DNA of 64,000 nucleotides from Candidatus Defluviibacillus avedoerensis (GTDB lineage Bacteria; Pseudomonadota; Gammaproteobacteria; Burkholderiales; Burkholderiaceae_C), in the NCBI GenBank assembly GCA_016703665.1, contig JADJBS010000006.1, positions 186,001 to 250,000 of the forward strand, read 5' to 3'. Each line of letters begins with the position of its first letter. Positions within the stretch are counted from its first letter, which is position 1. Positions 8,444 through 18,221 of the stretch are shown piece after piece. Below the pieces are notes generated by a model, which had not been told where the DNA came from, did not search any database, and saw only the letters and a list, made by a program, of their open reading frames with translations. A program made the translations under genes and the position numbers.

Positions 8444-10720
8444 TCAGCTTCTGAGTCGTTCCGGATTGGCATCCAGTTTGGCCAGTGCGGAGCGCGTTGC
8501 CCTGGCGGTGAGTGGTTCGTCTTCTTGTGGCGTGATAAGGCCCGCCTGCAGATAGGCTGCTAGGCGGCGCGCCTGGATCAGGAAGCTGCGGCCATCGACC
8601 GAGGCGAAAAGGTGCAGTTGCTTGTGGTCACTTCGCCAGACATATTGCACCTGGCTATTGACCCCGTTGTGGTCAAGCGTATACCAGGTGCCAGGCTGCA
8701 ACTCTTGCGCCCAGGCCACCATGGCTTGGTTGGGCTTTGAGCCACCGTCGGCCACCACCACGATGGCGCTGGCGTCGATTCCGACCAGCATTTCGATGCT
8801 GGCAGCGTCGAGCGGGATGTCACCTGACCCGTCCTGGATGATGAAGTCCTCCAGGTGCGACAAGCGTTCTGCCATGGCGTCGATACGGTCTTGCGGAATG
8901 GACTCTGTCTTCGACATGAAAGCGTCCGCCAGGGTGTCCCCTATCAGTTTAATGTGTGCCTCCTGCTGCGCTCCTGGGTAACCCAGCAACACCATACCCA
9001 AACGCAATTGCTGGAGCAGGTTGGGCAGGTCTTGAATCACTCGAGCACGGTCCGCACGACTCGGCTTGGCGCTAGCTGCCCAAACCAGATCCGACGCCGT
9101 GCGTTTAAGCAAAATGGTGTCTTGATGTTGGGCTCCGTGCTTAACGGCGGCCACGGCAAGCACTTCTGACCAGACCTTGAACAGGAAATCCCGAATCTCA
9201 TCGCGCACCGGCATGGTATTGAGCATGCTGCGCATCTCAATCGTGTACTGGATCGCCAAAGTTTCCTTCTGCTCCACCTGCTGAGCCAAAGTCACGACCT
9301 TTCTAGCCATGTCTTTTTCTGTCAGAAACTTGGAGAGGAATTTCTGGAATTCGTCGTAAACCAACTGGAACACGCGACGGCCGGTGTCAGGGTACTGCTC
9401 AATCACCTGCACAACGCGTTTAATTTCAACCTCAAGCGCGCTTCCGCTGATGGCGCGAGAGTCAAAACCGAGAACACATGATCCCATGTGGTCGATCAGT
9501 TTGCGCGCTGGATGGTGCAAAGTGCCAAAAAACTCAGGCTCAATCAGCGCTACGCGCATGACTGGCATTTGTAGTCGGGCAAACCAGACACGGATGGCCG
9601 CTGGAATACGCTCTTCAGCCAGAATACTTTGAAACATCAAGGCGACGATCTCAATCGTTGCTTTCTCACTTGTGGTGCTTGCCTGCTTTTTGATGGCTTG
9701 TGTGCGATGGTTCAGATCGCTCGCAAGCTTGGCCACACCAGCTGAATCTGGCGTGGGCTCCGAATGCGCCACGCCAGCGCGGCTACTGCTTCGCGTCTCA
9801 GCAGCTACGGACTGATTCAATGCTTTCGCAAGCTTAGGTGATAGCTGCTCTGGTCGGGTCAGCGCGTATTCACCATTTCCATCGCGCTCTCCAAGAACAC
9901 GTTTGAGTTGTCCCAGCAAGCCCTGCGCGCGCGCGCGAGAGCGCGCCAGCGGTGTGGATTCCTCTACGCCAGACGAGCCGGAGTGTTCAACGTGATGGCC
10001 ATCCCTGCCAGTGGGCCTGGGGGCCAGGTCTTGCGTGCCCGGCAGTTGCGATGCAGGCGCACTGGTGGAAAGGCGGATTTGTGACTTGAGGTCAATCTCA
10101 GGCAATACTCCTTTGGAGATCAGGTACTGGTTCGCTTGCCGATAGCCTTCTGTCAAAGTTTCCAGCATTTGAAGTTGGATGACATCTTGAACAAGACTCC
10201 AAACTTCACGACTCAACCCTGCCTTTGTCCATTGTTCGACTACAGTCTGGGCCATCATTTCTGGGCGCAAGACATCGTTGCTGGTCAATTCGCGGGTACC
10301 TTCCAGATGCAAAACCCGAAGGCGTAAATCGTTCAACTCTGCGCCAGCTTTGTCCAAAATAGACAACGCAAGACGCGAAGAGAGGATTTTGTTTTCAACT
10401 GCATCGTCTTCCAGCAAGGTCATGGCACTGGGGTCAAACCGCCCGACCCCTCCGCCTGTACTGGGCGGTGCCAAAGCCTTTTGCCAAGTTCCAACTGTTC
10501 CCTTGACCCAGGCCGAGTTCAGCGCCTGGTATGCAAGCAATCCATCACGGCGCTGCTGCATTTCCCGGGCGTTACCACCGGATGTGCTCAAGGTCGCCAT
10601 GCGCTCACCCACCACACCAGCGATTGTCGTCAACGCACTGCATGCATGGGCAACAAACTGCTCGCGAACCTGCTTGGCCAGACGCAACTGACCCGGTGGG
10701 GCGGGAGGCGTGGAAATCAT
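8444..10720 (-). CDS. DUF1631 family protein
   Basis: A 758-aa protein matching the DUF1631 family that usually sits after secF in Burkholderiales. Features are mainly helical: an N-terminal block (QLRLAKQVREQFVAHA), a middle disordered stretch (about residues 215-265, rich in Ser, Gly and charged residues) and a conserved C-terminal block containing the PAAIRVWFARLQMPVMRVAL motif around residue 380, plus a small beta domain near residues 660-730 (ELQPGTWYTL ... FASVDGRSFLIQARRLAAYLQAG). The C-terminal part resembles a PilZ-like fold in position, which is inference. No catalytic motif is visible. It starts 32 bases after the secF stop. Confidence 0.75.
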   Translation of the reverse strand: MISTPPAPPGQLRLAKQVREQFVAHACSALTTIAGVVGERMATLSTSGGNAREMQQRRDGLLAYQALNSAWVKGTVGTWQKALAPPSTGGGVGRFDPSAMTLLEDDAVENKILSSRLALSILDKAGAELNDLRLRVLHLEGTRELTSNDVLRPEMMAQTVVEQWTKAGLSREVWSLVQDVIQLQMLETLTEGYRQANQYLISKGVLPEIDLKSQIRLSTSAPASQLPGTQDLAPRPTGRDGHHVEHSGSSGVEESTPLARSRARAQGLLGQLKRVLGERDGNGEYALTRPEQLSPKLAKALNQSVAAETRSSSRAGVAHSEPTPDSAGVAKLASDLNHRTQAIKKQASTTSEKATIEIVALMFQSILAEERIPAAIRVWFARLQMPVMRVALIEPEFFGTLHHPARKLIDHMGSCVLGFDSRAISGSALEVEIKRVVQVIEQYPDTGRRVFQLVYDEFQKFLSKFLTEKDMARKVVTLAQQVEQKETLAIQYTIEMRSMLNTMPVRDEIRDFLFKVWSEVLAVAAVKHGAQHQDTILLKRTASDLVWAASAKPSRADRARVIQDLPNLLQQLRLGMVLLGYPGAQQEAHIKLIGDTLADAFMSKTESIPQDRIDAMAERLSHLEDFIIQDGSGDIPLDAASIEMLVGIDASAIVVVADGGSKPNQAMVAWAQELQPGTWYTLDHNGVNSQVQYVWRSDHKQLHLFASVDGRSFLIQARRLAAYLQAGLITPQEDEPLTARATRSALAKLDANPERLRS

Positions 10721-10752
10721 GCTGATAGTTGGCCTGTCAATTCTTCCTATGA

Positions 10753-11703
10753 TTAAACCATTGCGCCGGAATTCGGGTCGTTTGGATCAGTGGATTTAGC
10801 AGAGGATTTAACCAAATCTTCCCGTTTAATACCTAGCCACATGGCAATGGCTGCTGCGACGAACACTGACGAGTAAATACCAAAAAGAATACCGATAGTC
10901 AACGCAAGTGCAAAATAGAATAAGGTTGGCCCGCCAAACAACAACATTGACAGCACCATGATCTGAGTCGATCCATGGGTGATGATGGTACGGCTGATAG
11001 TCGAGGTGATTGCGTTGTCAATTATTTCCGTCGTGTTCATCTTGCGGTATGTGCGAAAGTTCTCACGAATACGATCGAAAATAACCACAGACTCGTTCAC
11101 TGAGTAGCCAAGCACCGCAAGCACAGCAGCCAAGACGGGCAATGAAAACTCCCACTGGAAGAACGCAAAAAATCCCAGAATAATGATCACATCATGCAAG
11201 TTGGCCACGATGGCCGCCACTGCAAACTTCCACTCGAAGCGGAAGGCTAGATAAAGCATGATGCCAACGACCACGAAGGCCAGCGCTTTCAGGCCATCAG
11301 TGGCGAGTTCCTCGCCTACCTGAGGCCCAACGAACTCCGTACGCTGCAACATAGCAGATGCCTCTGAGGCTTTCAGGGTGCCAATGACCTTCTCACTTTG
11401 CTGAGCTGAGCTCACGCCTTTTTGAGCAGGCAAGCGAATCAGGACGTCTCGGGCCGTCCCAAAATTCTGAACCTGAACATCCTGTAAACCCAAGGCTCCT
11501 ATGCTGCTGCGAATCTTCTCGAGATCGGCGGCCTGGCTATAGCTAACTTGCATCACAGTGCCGCCAGTAAATTCCACCGACAGATGCAGTCCACGGCTAA
11601 AGAGGAAGAACACTGCCGCGAGGAAAGTCAGCAAAGATACGATGTTGAAGATCAGCGCATGCCGCATGAACGGGATATCGCGCCGGATTTTGAAAAATTC
11701 CAT
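10753..11703 (-). CDS. secF: Protein translocase subunit SecF
   Basis: Inner-membrane partner of SecD that uses the proton motive force to finish protein export. The 316-aa protein has six membrane segments, the N-terminal periplasmic P1 region (VEFTGGTVMQVSY), and the conserved LGYSVNESVVIFDRIREN motif in the membrane core followed by AITSTISRTIITHGSTQIMVL. Normal length. It follows secD by 24 bases in the yajC-secD-secF operon. Confidence 0.97.
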   Translation of the reverse strand: MEFFKIRRDIPFMRHALIFNIVSLLTFLAAVFFLFSRGLHLSVEFTGGTVMQVSYSQAADLEKIRSSIGALGLQDVQVQNFGTARDVLIRLPAQKGVSSAQQSEKVIGTLKASEASAMLQRTEFVGPQVGEELATDGLKALAFVVVGIMLYLAFRFEWKFAVAAIVANLHDVIIILGFFAFFQWEFSLPVLAAVLAVLGYSVNESVVIFDRIRENFRTYRKMNTTEIIDNAITSTISRTIITHGSTQIMVLSMLLFGGPTLFYFALALTIGILFGIYSSVFVAAAIAMWLGIKREDLVKSSAKSTDPNDPNSGAMV

Positions 11704-11727
11704 GATTTATTCCAGTACGTGCCGTGA

Positions 11728-13623
11728 TCAGACTTTTTCGGTTTTACTCAACGCGTTTTGTGTCCCACCATCGGGACGCCATACCGTTCCAATGGATACG
11801 CCCTTGAGTTTCTTTTGTCGGCCGTACCAAAGGTTGACCAGGCCACGCGAGAAAAATACGGCCGAGAACATGCTCGTCAAGATACCAATACAGTGCACGA
11901 CAGCAAAACCACGAACAGGACCGGAGCCAAAAGCCAGCAAAGCAATGCCCACAATCAGCGTACTGATGTTCGAGTCGAGGATTGTTGCCCAAGCGCGGTC
12001 ATACCCGGCGTGAATGGCGGCTTGAGGCGAAGCACCCTTGCGCAACTCCTCGCGGACCCGTTCGTTAATCAGCACGTTCGAGTCAATTGCCATGCCAAGC
12101 GCCAACGCCATGGCAGCCATGCCAGGCAGACTCAATGTAGCCTGCAGCATTGACAAAATCGAGACCAACAGCAATAAATTGACGCCCAACGCAACGCTGG
12201 AGAAGACGCCAAACATCATGTAGTACACACACATGAATGCAACGACGACTAGAAAACCCCAAGTCACGCTGTGAAAACCCTTGGCAATGTTGTCTGCACC
12301 AAGGCTCGGGCCAATGGTGAACTCTTCAATGATTTCCATGGGCGCAGCCAGGCTGCCAGCACGAAGCAGCAATGCCGTGTCATTGGCCTCAACCGTGCTC
12401 ATTCGGCCCGAGATTTGCACCCGCCCGCCGCCGATTTCACCGCGGATCACAGGTGCAGTCACAACTTCTCCTTTGCCCTTTTCAAACAGCAAAATAGCCA
12501 TGCGCTTGCCCACGTTTTCACGGGTAACATCTTTAAAAATTCGAGCACCTTTTGAATCAAGCGTCAGGTGCACGGCAGCTTCCTGAGTCTGATTGTCAAA
12601 GCCAGGTTGCGCATCGGTCAGGTTTTCACCGGTCAGCATGACCTGCTTTTTCACTATCACTGCCTGTCCATTGCGGTCCAGGAAACGTTCATCACCAAAT
12701 GGCACAGGCCCCGTCCCACCCTCAGCAGCTCGGGCCTCGGCGCTTTCGTCCACCATGCGGACTTCCAGTGTGGCGGTACGACCGAGTATGTCCTTGGCCT
12801 TAGCCGTATCCTGTACGCCGGGCAACTGCACCACTATGCGGTCCAGTCCCTGTTGCTGGATCACGGGCTCTGCAACGCCCAGTTCATTGATCCGGTTATG
12901 CAGGGTGGTGATGTTTTGTTTGAGTGCCTGATCTTGCACTTTGCGCGCTGCTTCTGGCTTGATGCTCGCGATGAGCTTAAAGTCCGATCCATCGGGAACT
13001 TCAATCGTAGCTAGTTCGGCAAACTGGTCTTGGATCACGCGTTTGGCCGCGTCCAGCGTTGCACTGTCCCGAAAACGGATATCGACCACTTGGCCATTGC
13101 GAGAAATGCCGCTGTGGCGGATGTTCTTCTCTCGCAGTTGGGTGCGGATGTCTCCGGTCAGAGCCTCTACTTTCTTGCTGAGAGCAGCCGGCATGTCCAC
13201 CTGAAGCATGAAGTGCACACCGCCGCGCAAATCAAGTCCAAGGTACATTGGAAAAGCATGCAGGGCGCTGAGCCAAGAGGGTGACCGCGACAACAGGTTC
13301 AAGGCAACCACGTAAGCCGGGTTGTTGGCATCAGGAATCAAGGCTTTCTGAATCGCATCTTTGGCCTTGATCTGCAAATCGGCAGACTCAAACCGGGCTT
13401 TGACGGACGAACCGTCCAGAGTTATACCGTCAGTTGCGATTCCAGCGGTTTTCAACGCCTCCTGCACCTGGTTCTGAGTGCCGCTATCGATCTTGACCGA
13501 TGCCTTGGCTGCAGAAATCTGTACCGCAGGCGCTTCACCAAAAAAATTGGGCAGCGTAAACACCACGCCCACCAGCAACGCGATCACAAGGATCGTGTAT
13601 TTCCAGACCGGATAACGGTTCAT
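11728..13623 (-). CDS. secD: Protein translocase subunit SecD
   Basis: The 631-aa SecD has an N-terminal membrane helix, the LGLDLRGGVHFMLQVD motif (DLRGG) at about residue 128, a large periplasmic P1 domain including NRINELGVAEPVIQQQG, and a C-terminal six-helix membrane domain with ALGMAIDSNVLINERVREEL. Length and motifs are typical. It acts with SecF and YajC on the periplasmic side of SecYEG. It begins 7 bases after the yajC stop. Confidence 0.97.
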   Translation of the reverse strand: MNRYPVWKYTILVIALLVGVVFTLPNFFGEAPAVQISAAKASVKIDSGTQNQVQEALKTAGIATDGITLDGSSVKARFESADLQIKAKDAIQKALIPDANNPAYVVALNLLSRSPSWLSALHAFPMYLGLDLRGGVHFMLQVDMPAALSKKVEALTGDIRTQLREKNIRHSGISRNGQVVDIRFRDSATLDAAKRVIQDQFAELATIEVPDGSDFKLIASIKPEAARKVQDQALKQNITTLHNRINELGVAEPVIQQQGLDRIVVQLPGVQDTAKAKDILGRTATLEVRMVDESAEARAAEGGTGPVPFGDERFLDRNGQAVIVKKQVMLTGENLTDAQPGFDNQTQEAAVHLTLDSKGARIFKDVTRENVGKRMAILLFEKGKGEVVTAPVIRGEIGGGRVQISGRMSTVEANDTALLLRAGSLAAPMEIIEEFTIGPSLGADNIAKGFHSVTWGFLVVVAFMCVYYMMFGVFSSVALGVNLLLLVSILSMLQATLSLPGMAAMALALGMAIDSNVLINERVREELRKGASPQAAIHAGYDRAWATILDSNISTLIVGIALLAFGSGPVRGFAVVHCIGILTSMFSAVFFSRGLVNLWYGRQKKLKGVSIGTVWRPDGGTQNALSKTEKV

Positions 13624-13630
13624 ATTTAGC

Positions 13631-13963
13631 TTACTTCAGTGAGCCTTTGGGCAGGACTTGAGCCACAGCGTGGCGCTGCACCTGTACTTCAACGCCAGAG
13701 GCAACTTCAATACTCAGGAAAGACTCACCCATTTTGCTGACTTTGCCGACCAATCCGCCGACCGTGGCAACTTCATCGCCCTTGGCAAGGGCGTCAATCA
13801 TGGCGCGATGTTCCTTTTGCTTTTTCATTTGGGGGCGAATCATTACAAAGTAAAGAACCACAAACATCAGCACGAGTGGCAACATGCCAGTGAGCGATGA
13901 CATCATGTCCCCACCCGCTGCAGCGGCAGGTGCGGTTTGGGCATAAGCAGAAGAAATGAACAA
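13631..13963 (-). CDS. yajC: Preprotein translocase subunit YajC
   Basis: A small single-pass protein of the Sec holotranslocon, 110 aa from the chosen start. One membrane helix (MLPLVLMFVVLYFVMIRPQMKKQKEH) is followed by the conserved cytosolic beta domain (GDEVATVGGLVGKV). Start choice: the frame is open to a TTG at 13984, but the TTG at 13963 is preceded by GGAG at 6 bases spacing and gives MFISSAYAQTAP, which fits the family N-terminus. Both are non-ATG starts. First gene of yajC-secD-secF. Confidence 0.92.
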   Translation of the reverse strand: MFISSAYAQTAPAAAAGGDMMSSLTGMLPLVLMFVVLYFVMIRPQMKKQKEHRAMIDALAKGDEVATVGGLVGKVSKMGESFLSIEVASGVEVQVQRHAVAQVLPKGSLK

Positions 13964-14079
13964 GATGGACTCCACAATAGTCAATGACAGAAATCAATTG
14001 CGTCAAACAGGCAGCAAGCAATTGGCAACCAGAATGCAAGAACCTTGGCGCAACCTTTCATTGTAAGGGTGCGCAGTGC

Positions 14080-14475
14080 CTACCCCGGCGGCGCCAAATG
14101 CCGTCGAAAAGCCCAGTATCGCCCGAGCAAGTAGGTCTGGGCAGCGGCCAATACCAAAGCAACGATCAATGCAAGCGTTGGCCACCAACCTATCCATCGG
14201 GTCAACGCCATGAAGACCGCCTGATTGGTCAAAAATCCCGCCAAAGCCGACAGGCCAAACCGCATCAGACTGACCCAGACACTCACGTTGGCGTCAGGAA
14301 AGCTCAAAAGCCGGTGACCAAGAAAACTGAAGACGAAAGCCACCGCGAAAGCCAATGTGTTATTGATTTCCGGCCAGATACCTGGGAGCCAGTACTCATT
14401 GAGTAGCCAAAACGCAAAGATATGAACAGCAGAGGCAACTGCGCCAACAATCAGAAACCAGATTCCCTGTTTCAT
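14080..14475 (-). CDS. GtrA-like flippase family membrane protein
   Basis: A 131-aa protein with four membrane helices spread evenly over its length. It shows GtrA family marks: FLIVGAVASAVHIFAFWLL at the N-terminus, INNTLAFAVAFVFSFLGHRLLSF in the middle and GRYWAFRRH at the C-terminus. GtrA proteins move lipid-linked sugars across the inner membrane. No glycosyltransferase neighbour is present here, so the substrate is unknown. It lies downstream of psiF on the same strand but behind a terminator, so it probably has its own promoter. Confidence 0.8.
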   Translation of the reverse strand: MKQGIWFLIVGAVASAVHIFAFWLLNEYWLPGIWPEINNTLAFAVAFVFSFLGHRLLSFPDANVSVWVSLMRFGLSALAGFLTNQAVFMALTRWIGWWPTLALIVALVLAAAQTYLLGRYWAFRRHLAPPG

Positions 14476-14498
14476 TGATTCATTTCCAAATACAACAA

Positions 14499-14523
14499 CC
14501 CCGCCAGGCTTTCACCTGCGGGG
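14499..14523 (-). terminator. Intrinsic terminator after psiF
   Basis: On the minus strand the sequence forms CCCCGC-AGG / CCT-G-GCGGGG (9 paired bases with one bulge, 6-base loop) followed by TTGTTGTATTT. It lies between the psiF stop and the GtrA-like gene start, the expected position for psiF termination. Confidence 0.7.
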
Positions 14524-14553
14524 CTTGCATGGAGAAAAGGGACTATTGCCAGT

Positions 14554-14835
14554 TTACTTCTTGAGGCATTCGCTCATGAACTTCTTGCGCTCATCGCCCT
14601 TCATGCCCTTGGCTTCCACGTTACAGGTTTTCATTTTTTCTTGCTGGGTTGCCTTCTTGGCGCTCAGGCATTCTTTCATGAACGCTTTGCGTTCGTCACC
14701 CTTTTTGTCCGTGGCTTCAGCGTTGCACGTGGTCATCTTGCTCTGCTGCTTAGTTTTGCCATCATCGTCCGCTGCATGTGCGGCCCCCATGGACATAACG
14801 AGGCCCAAGGCCAGAACAGATATAAATGATCTCAT
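14554..14835 (-). CDS. psiF: PsiF-repeat exported protein
   Basis: A 93-aa protein with a signal peptide (MRSFISVLALGLVMSMGAAHA) and two copies of the PsiF repeat: MTTCNAEATDKKGDERKAFM and MKTCNVEAKGMKGDERKKFM, each ending in a conserved Cys a few residues on (ECLSAKK, ECLKK). PsiF of Escherichia coli is a phosphate-starvation-inducible periplasmic protein of unknown function. The two repeats and four cysteines match the family. Followed by an intrinsic terminator. Confidence 0.85.
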   Translation of the reverse strand: MRSFISVLALGLVMSMGAAHAADDDGKTKQQSKMTTCNAEATDKKGDERKAFMKECLSAKKATQQEKMKTCNVEAKGMKGDERKKFMSECLKK

Positions 14836-14982
14836 CGCAAGCTCCAGAGTTTTTGAGGTTGATGGAATAAGTGAATGCGAGGTGCATTGTGAATCTAAAT
14901 CTTTGACGCAAGACCACCTCTCCTTGATGACGGTGGAATATGTGCACTAATTCCGCAAGCGACCCCCCTTAAAATCCTTTGC

Positions 14983-16674
14983 ATGCTCTATGTCAAAAAA
15001 GAATTGCTTGCCGTGCTGTCGGATGAGCTGGAAACCCTGTCGCCTGGTGCCGGCTCCAAGGCCGCGTTTGAGTCCCCCAAAGTGGCTGCTCACGGCGATT
15101 TCGCCTGTACCGCAGCCATGCAGTTGGCCAAACCAATGAAACTTAACCCGCGTCAGTTGGGGGAAACTTTGCGGGACAAATTGTTGCAATCACCAATCTA
15201 TGCCAAATGGGTTGAGACAATTGACATTGCAGGACCAGGCTTTCTCAACATCAAGCTAAATCCTCAGGCCAAGCAGCAGATCGTAAATGAAGTGCTGTCC
15301 GCAGGGGAGCACTTCGGGTTTCAACCTGCCAAGCCTGAACGGCTGATGGTGGAGTTTGTTTCTGCCAACCCTACGGGCCCCTTGCATGTGGGGCATGGGC
15401 GTCAAGCAGCCTTAGGGGATGCGATCTCCAGTTTGTTTCAAACTCAGGGCTGGCAAGTCTGGCGCGAGTTTTATTACAACGACGCGGGTGTCCAGATCCA
15501 AACTCTGGCCAACAGCATTCTGGCTCGCGCCAAGGGCCTCAAACCTGGGGATGAGGCATGGCCAGAACCTGCCTACAACGGGAACTATATTGCAGAGATC
15601 GCTGCTGACTTTCTCGACAAAAAGACGGTGAAGGCAGACGATCGCAGCTTTACCGCCAGCGGCGATGTGAACGACCTGGACGGTATGAGACAGTTTGGAG
15701 TGGCCTACCTGCGCCATGAACAAGACCTCGACTTGCAGGCGTTTGCGCTGAAATTTGACCACTACTACCTTGAATCCAGCCTGTATTCAGAAGGCAAGGT
15801 AGCTGCTGCTGTGGACAAACTGGTGAAAGCCGGCAAAACCTACGAGCAGGACGGCGCACTCTGGCTCAAATCGACGGACTATGGCGACGACAAAGACCGT
15901 GTCATGCGCAAGTCTGACGGGACCTTCACCTATTTTGTGCCAGATGTGGCCTACCACATCGCCAAATGGGAACGTGGCTTCAGCAAGGTCATCAACGTCC
16001 AGGGAACAGACCACCACGGCACCATTGCTCGCGTACGTGCTGGTCTGCAAGCAGTGGGGGCAGGTATTCCACAAGGGTTTCCAGACTATGTGCTTCACAC
16101 CATGATCCGAGTCATGCGCGGTGGAGAGGAGGTCAAGATTTCCAAGCGCGCGGGGAGCTACGTTACGTTGCGCGACCTGATCGATTGGACCAGCAAGGAC
16201 GCTGTGCGATTCTTCCTGCTGAGCCGCAAACCCGACACCGAATATGTCTTCGACGTGGATCTGGCCGTGGCACAGAATAATGACAACCCCGTTTACTACG
16301 TTCAGTACGCCCATGCGCGAATCTGCTCGATTTTGGCAGCGTGGGGGGGGCAGGTGACGTCCTTGAATCAGGTGGATCTGGATTGCCTGAAAAGCATCCA
16401 AGCGCAAACCTTGATGATTCAATTGGCAAAATATCCTGAAATGCTTAGCGCAGCGGCGCGTGATTTTGCCCCACATGATGTCACTTTTTATTTACGCGAA
16501 CTGGCAGCCAGCTACCACAGTTACTATGATGCTGAGCGAATCCTGGTGGACGATAAGTCGGTGCGGGAGGCTCGCCTGGCTTTGGTGGCTGCCGTTGCGC
16601 AGGTTTTGCGCAATGGACTGGCTGTGCTCGGCGTCAGCGCACCGGTCAAAATGATGAAAGAGGGCTCAACATGA
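14983..16674 (+). CDS. argS: Arginyl-tRNA synthetase
   Basis: Class I synthetase that charges tRNA-Arg. The 563-aa protein has the N-terminal Add domain (AAMQLAKPMKLNPRQLGETL), the HIGH motif as NPTGPLHVGHGRQA at about residue 130, and a KMSKS variant (EVKISKRAG) near residue 383. The anticodon-binding helical domain with YVQYAHARI follows. Length is normal. Its stop overlaps the next gene's ATG (ATGA), so argS and the SPOR gene are coupled. Confidence 0.97.
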   Translation: MLYVKKELLAVLSDELETLSPGAGSKAAFESPKVAAHGDFACTAAMQLAKPMKLNPRQLGETLRDKLLQSPIYAKWVETIDIAGPGFLNIKLNPQAKQQIVNEVLSAGEHFGFQPAKPERLMVEFVSANPTGPLHVGHGRQAALGDAISSLFQTQGWQVWREFYYNDAGVQIQTLANSILARAKGLKPGDEAWPEPAYNGNYIAEIAADFLDKKTVKADDRSFTASGDVNDLDGMRQFGVAYLRHEQDLDLQAFALKFDHYYLESSLYSEGKVAAAVDKLVKAGKTYEQDGALWLKSTDYGDDKDRVMRKSDGTFTYFVPDVAYHIAKWERGFSKVINVQGTDHHGTIARVRAGLQAVGAGIPQGFPDYVLHTMIRVMRGGEEVKISKRAGSYVTLRDLIDWTSKDAVRFFLLSRKPDTEYVFDVDLAVAQNNDNPVYYVQYAHARICSILAAWGGQVTSLNQVDLDCLKSIQAQTLMIQLAKYPEMLSAAARDFAPHDVTFYLRELAASYHSYYDAERILVDDKSVREARLALVAAVAQVLRNGLAVLGVSAPVKMMKEGST

Positions 16675-17396
16675 TGAAGCGTATATGCCCCCAGCGAGGA
16701 GGGACCTTGCTGGGGTTGATCGTTGGCCTGGTCATTGGGTTGGGGCTGGCGTTAGCGGTTGCTGTTTACGTAACAAAGGTACCTGTACCATTTGTCAATA
16801 AGGGCAATACCCGGAATGTCGAACAGGATGCCGTTGAAGCTAAAAAGAACAAGGACTGGGACCCGAACGGAATGATTCAGGGTAAAGCACCAATGCGTTC
16901 TGCTACGGGTGCTGTGACCGACAGTTCTACTGAAAAAGACCCTGCAACGGTACGGCCACCAGTGCCTGCCCCCCTAAAATCCGAACCACAAACGGACGCA
17001 AACCAGGAAACCAAACCGGTCGCCAAAGTTCTCCCAAAACCCGAGTCCAAGCCAGAAGTTAGATCGGATACCAAGCCTGAACCCAAGAAGGAACCTGCGC
17101 CTTCGGCTGACCCGCTTGGTGATCTGGCCAAGGCCAAATCAGCGGGCAGTACGGTCGATCCGTTCACGTACATGGTGCAAACCGGCGCTTTCAAAGGAGC
17201 TGAAGAGGCAGAGGCACATCGCGTGCGTTTGATGCTGAGCGGCGTTGACGCTAAAGTGACTGAACGTGAGCAGTCTGGCCGCACAGTCTTCCGCGTGCGA
17301 TCCGGCCCTTATGAGCGCCGCGACGACGCCGAAAAGATGAAGGATAAGCTTGAAACCGCAGGTTTCGACGCAGTTTTAGTACGCATTCAACGGTGA
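16671..17396 (+). CDS. SPOR-domain membrane protein (FtsN-like)
   Basis: A 241-aa bitopic protein: one membrane helix at about residues 12-34 (LLGLIVGLVIGLGLALAVAVYV), a long Pro/Lys/Glu-rich periplasmic linker (about 40-155) and a C-terminal SPOR domain (about 160-238: YMVQTGAFKGAEEAEAHR ... VFRVRSGPYERRDDAEKM). SPOR domains bind denuded glycan strands at the division septum, so a division-related role like FtsN is likely. Sits between argS (4-base overlap) and dsbA, the standard order in Comamonadaceae. Confidence 0.87.
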   Translation: MMKRICPQRGGTLLGLIVGLVIGLGLALAVAVYVTKVPVPFVNKGNTRNVEQDAVEAKKNKDWDPNGMIQGKAPMRSATGAVTDSSTEKDPATVRPPVPAPLKSEPQTDANQETKPVAKVLPKPESKPEVRSDTKPEPKKEPAPSADPLGDLAKAKSAGSTVDPFTYMVQTGAFKGAEEAEAHRVRLMLSGVDAKVTEREQSGRTVFRVRSGPYERRDDAEKMKDKLETAGFDAVLVRIQR

Positions 17397-17441
17397 ACTT
17401 TCTCTTATGGTTGTCTTTCTAATCACCCAGGAGTGTTTGAT

Positions 17442-18107
17442 ATGAATCGTCGAGAGTTACCTGCGCGAGCCCTGGCTGCGGCCTCTTTGCTGGGCATAGG
17501 AGGCGTTTTTTCCCTGCTTCCGGCACATGCCCAAGCGCGAAAGTTTGAAAACGGGACTGATTTCATCAGCCTCGATAAGCCGGTGGCAGTTGAATCACCT
17601 CCTGACAAAGTCGAGGTTGTGGAGTTCTTCTGGTACGCCTGCCCTCATTGCCATGCGTTCGAGCCACGCCTTGAAACTTGGTTGAAGGTTTTGCCGCGGG
17701 ACGTGAGTTTCCGGCGAGTACCTGTGGCATTTCGAGATACCTTTGTTCCTCAGCAACGCCTTTATTACGCATTGGAGGCTTTGGGCAGAGCAGAAGAATT
17801 CCAGACGCGCATTTTCACAGCCATTCATGTGCAAAAAATAGCTTTGGATACCCAGGAAACCATTGCTCCTTGGGTAGAAAAACAAGGCATCGACAAAGCC
17901 AAGTTCCTTGAGTTGTACAACTCTTTTGGCATTTCCACCAAGGCACGCAAAGCAAAACAATTGCAAGACATGTACAGGATTGACGGTGTGCCTTCCCTTG
18001 GAATTGCCGGGAGGTATTACACCGATGGCACACTGGCAAAGAACATGGACCGTGCCCTCCAAGTCACTGAATTTTTGATTACCGAGGCTCGCCGCACAAA
18101 AGCCTGA
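17442..18107 (+). CDS. dsbA: Thiol:disulfide interchange protein DsbA
   Basis: Periplasmic oxidase that introduces disulfides. The 221-aa protein has a signal peptide (MNRRELPARAL ... LLPAHAQA), the thioredoxin-fold active site EFFWYACPHCHAFEP with CPHC, and the cis-Pro loop GVPSLG. The start at 17442 is chosen because AGGAG lies 8 bases upstream; a GTG three codons earlier overlaps that ribosome site. A terminator follows. In this clade it commonly sits after argS-SPOR. Confidence 0.94.
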   Translation: MNRRELPARALAAASLLGIGGVFSLLPAHAQARKFENGTDFISLDKPVAVESPPDKVEVVEFFWYACPHCHAFEPRLETWLKVLPRDVSFRRVPVAFRDTFVPQQRLYYALEALGRAEEFQTRIFTAIHVQKIALDTQETIAPWVEKQGIDKAKFLELYNSFGISTKARKAKQLQDMYRIDGVPSLGIAGRYYTDGTLAKNMDRALQVTEFLITEARRTKA

Positions 18108-18154
18108 TCCTGATAACTCGGGGTATTTGGTCAAAAACCCGCGTAAACCCTGAT

Positions 18155-18179
18155 AAAGCCCGTCACAGATGGGCTTTTT
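18155..18179 (+). terminator. Intrinsic terminator after dsbA
   Basis: AAAGCCC / GGGCTTT 7-bp stem with a 9-base loop, running straight into a T-tract, 48 bases after the dsbA stop. It separates argS-SPOR-dsbA from the lptA-lptB-rpoN group. Confidence 0.8.
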
Positions 18180-18221
18180 ACATGGTGACGCCGCTACAAT
18201 GACAGCAAGTTTCATGCCTCC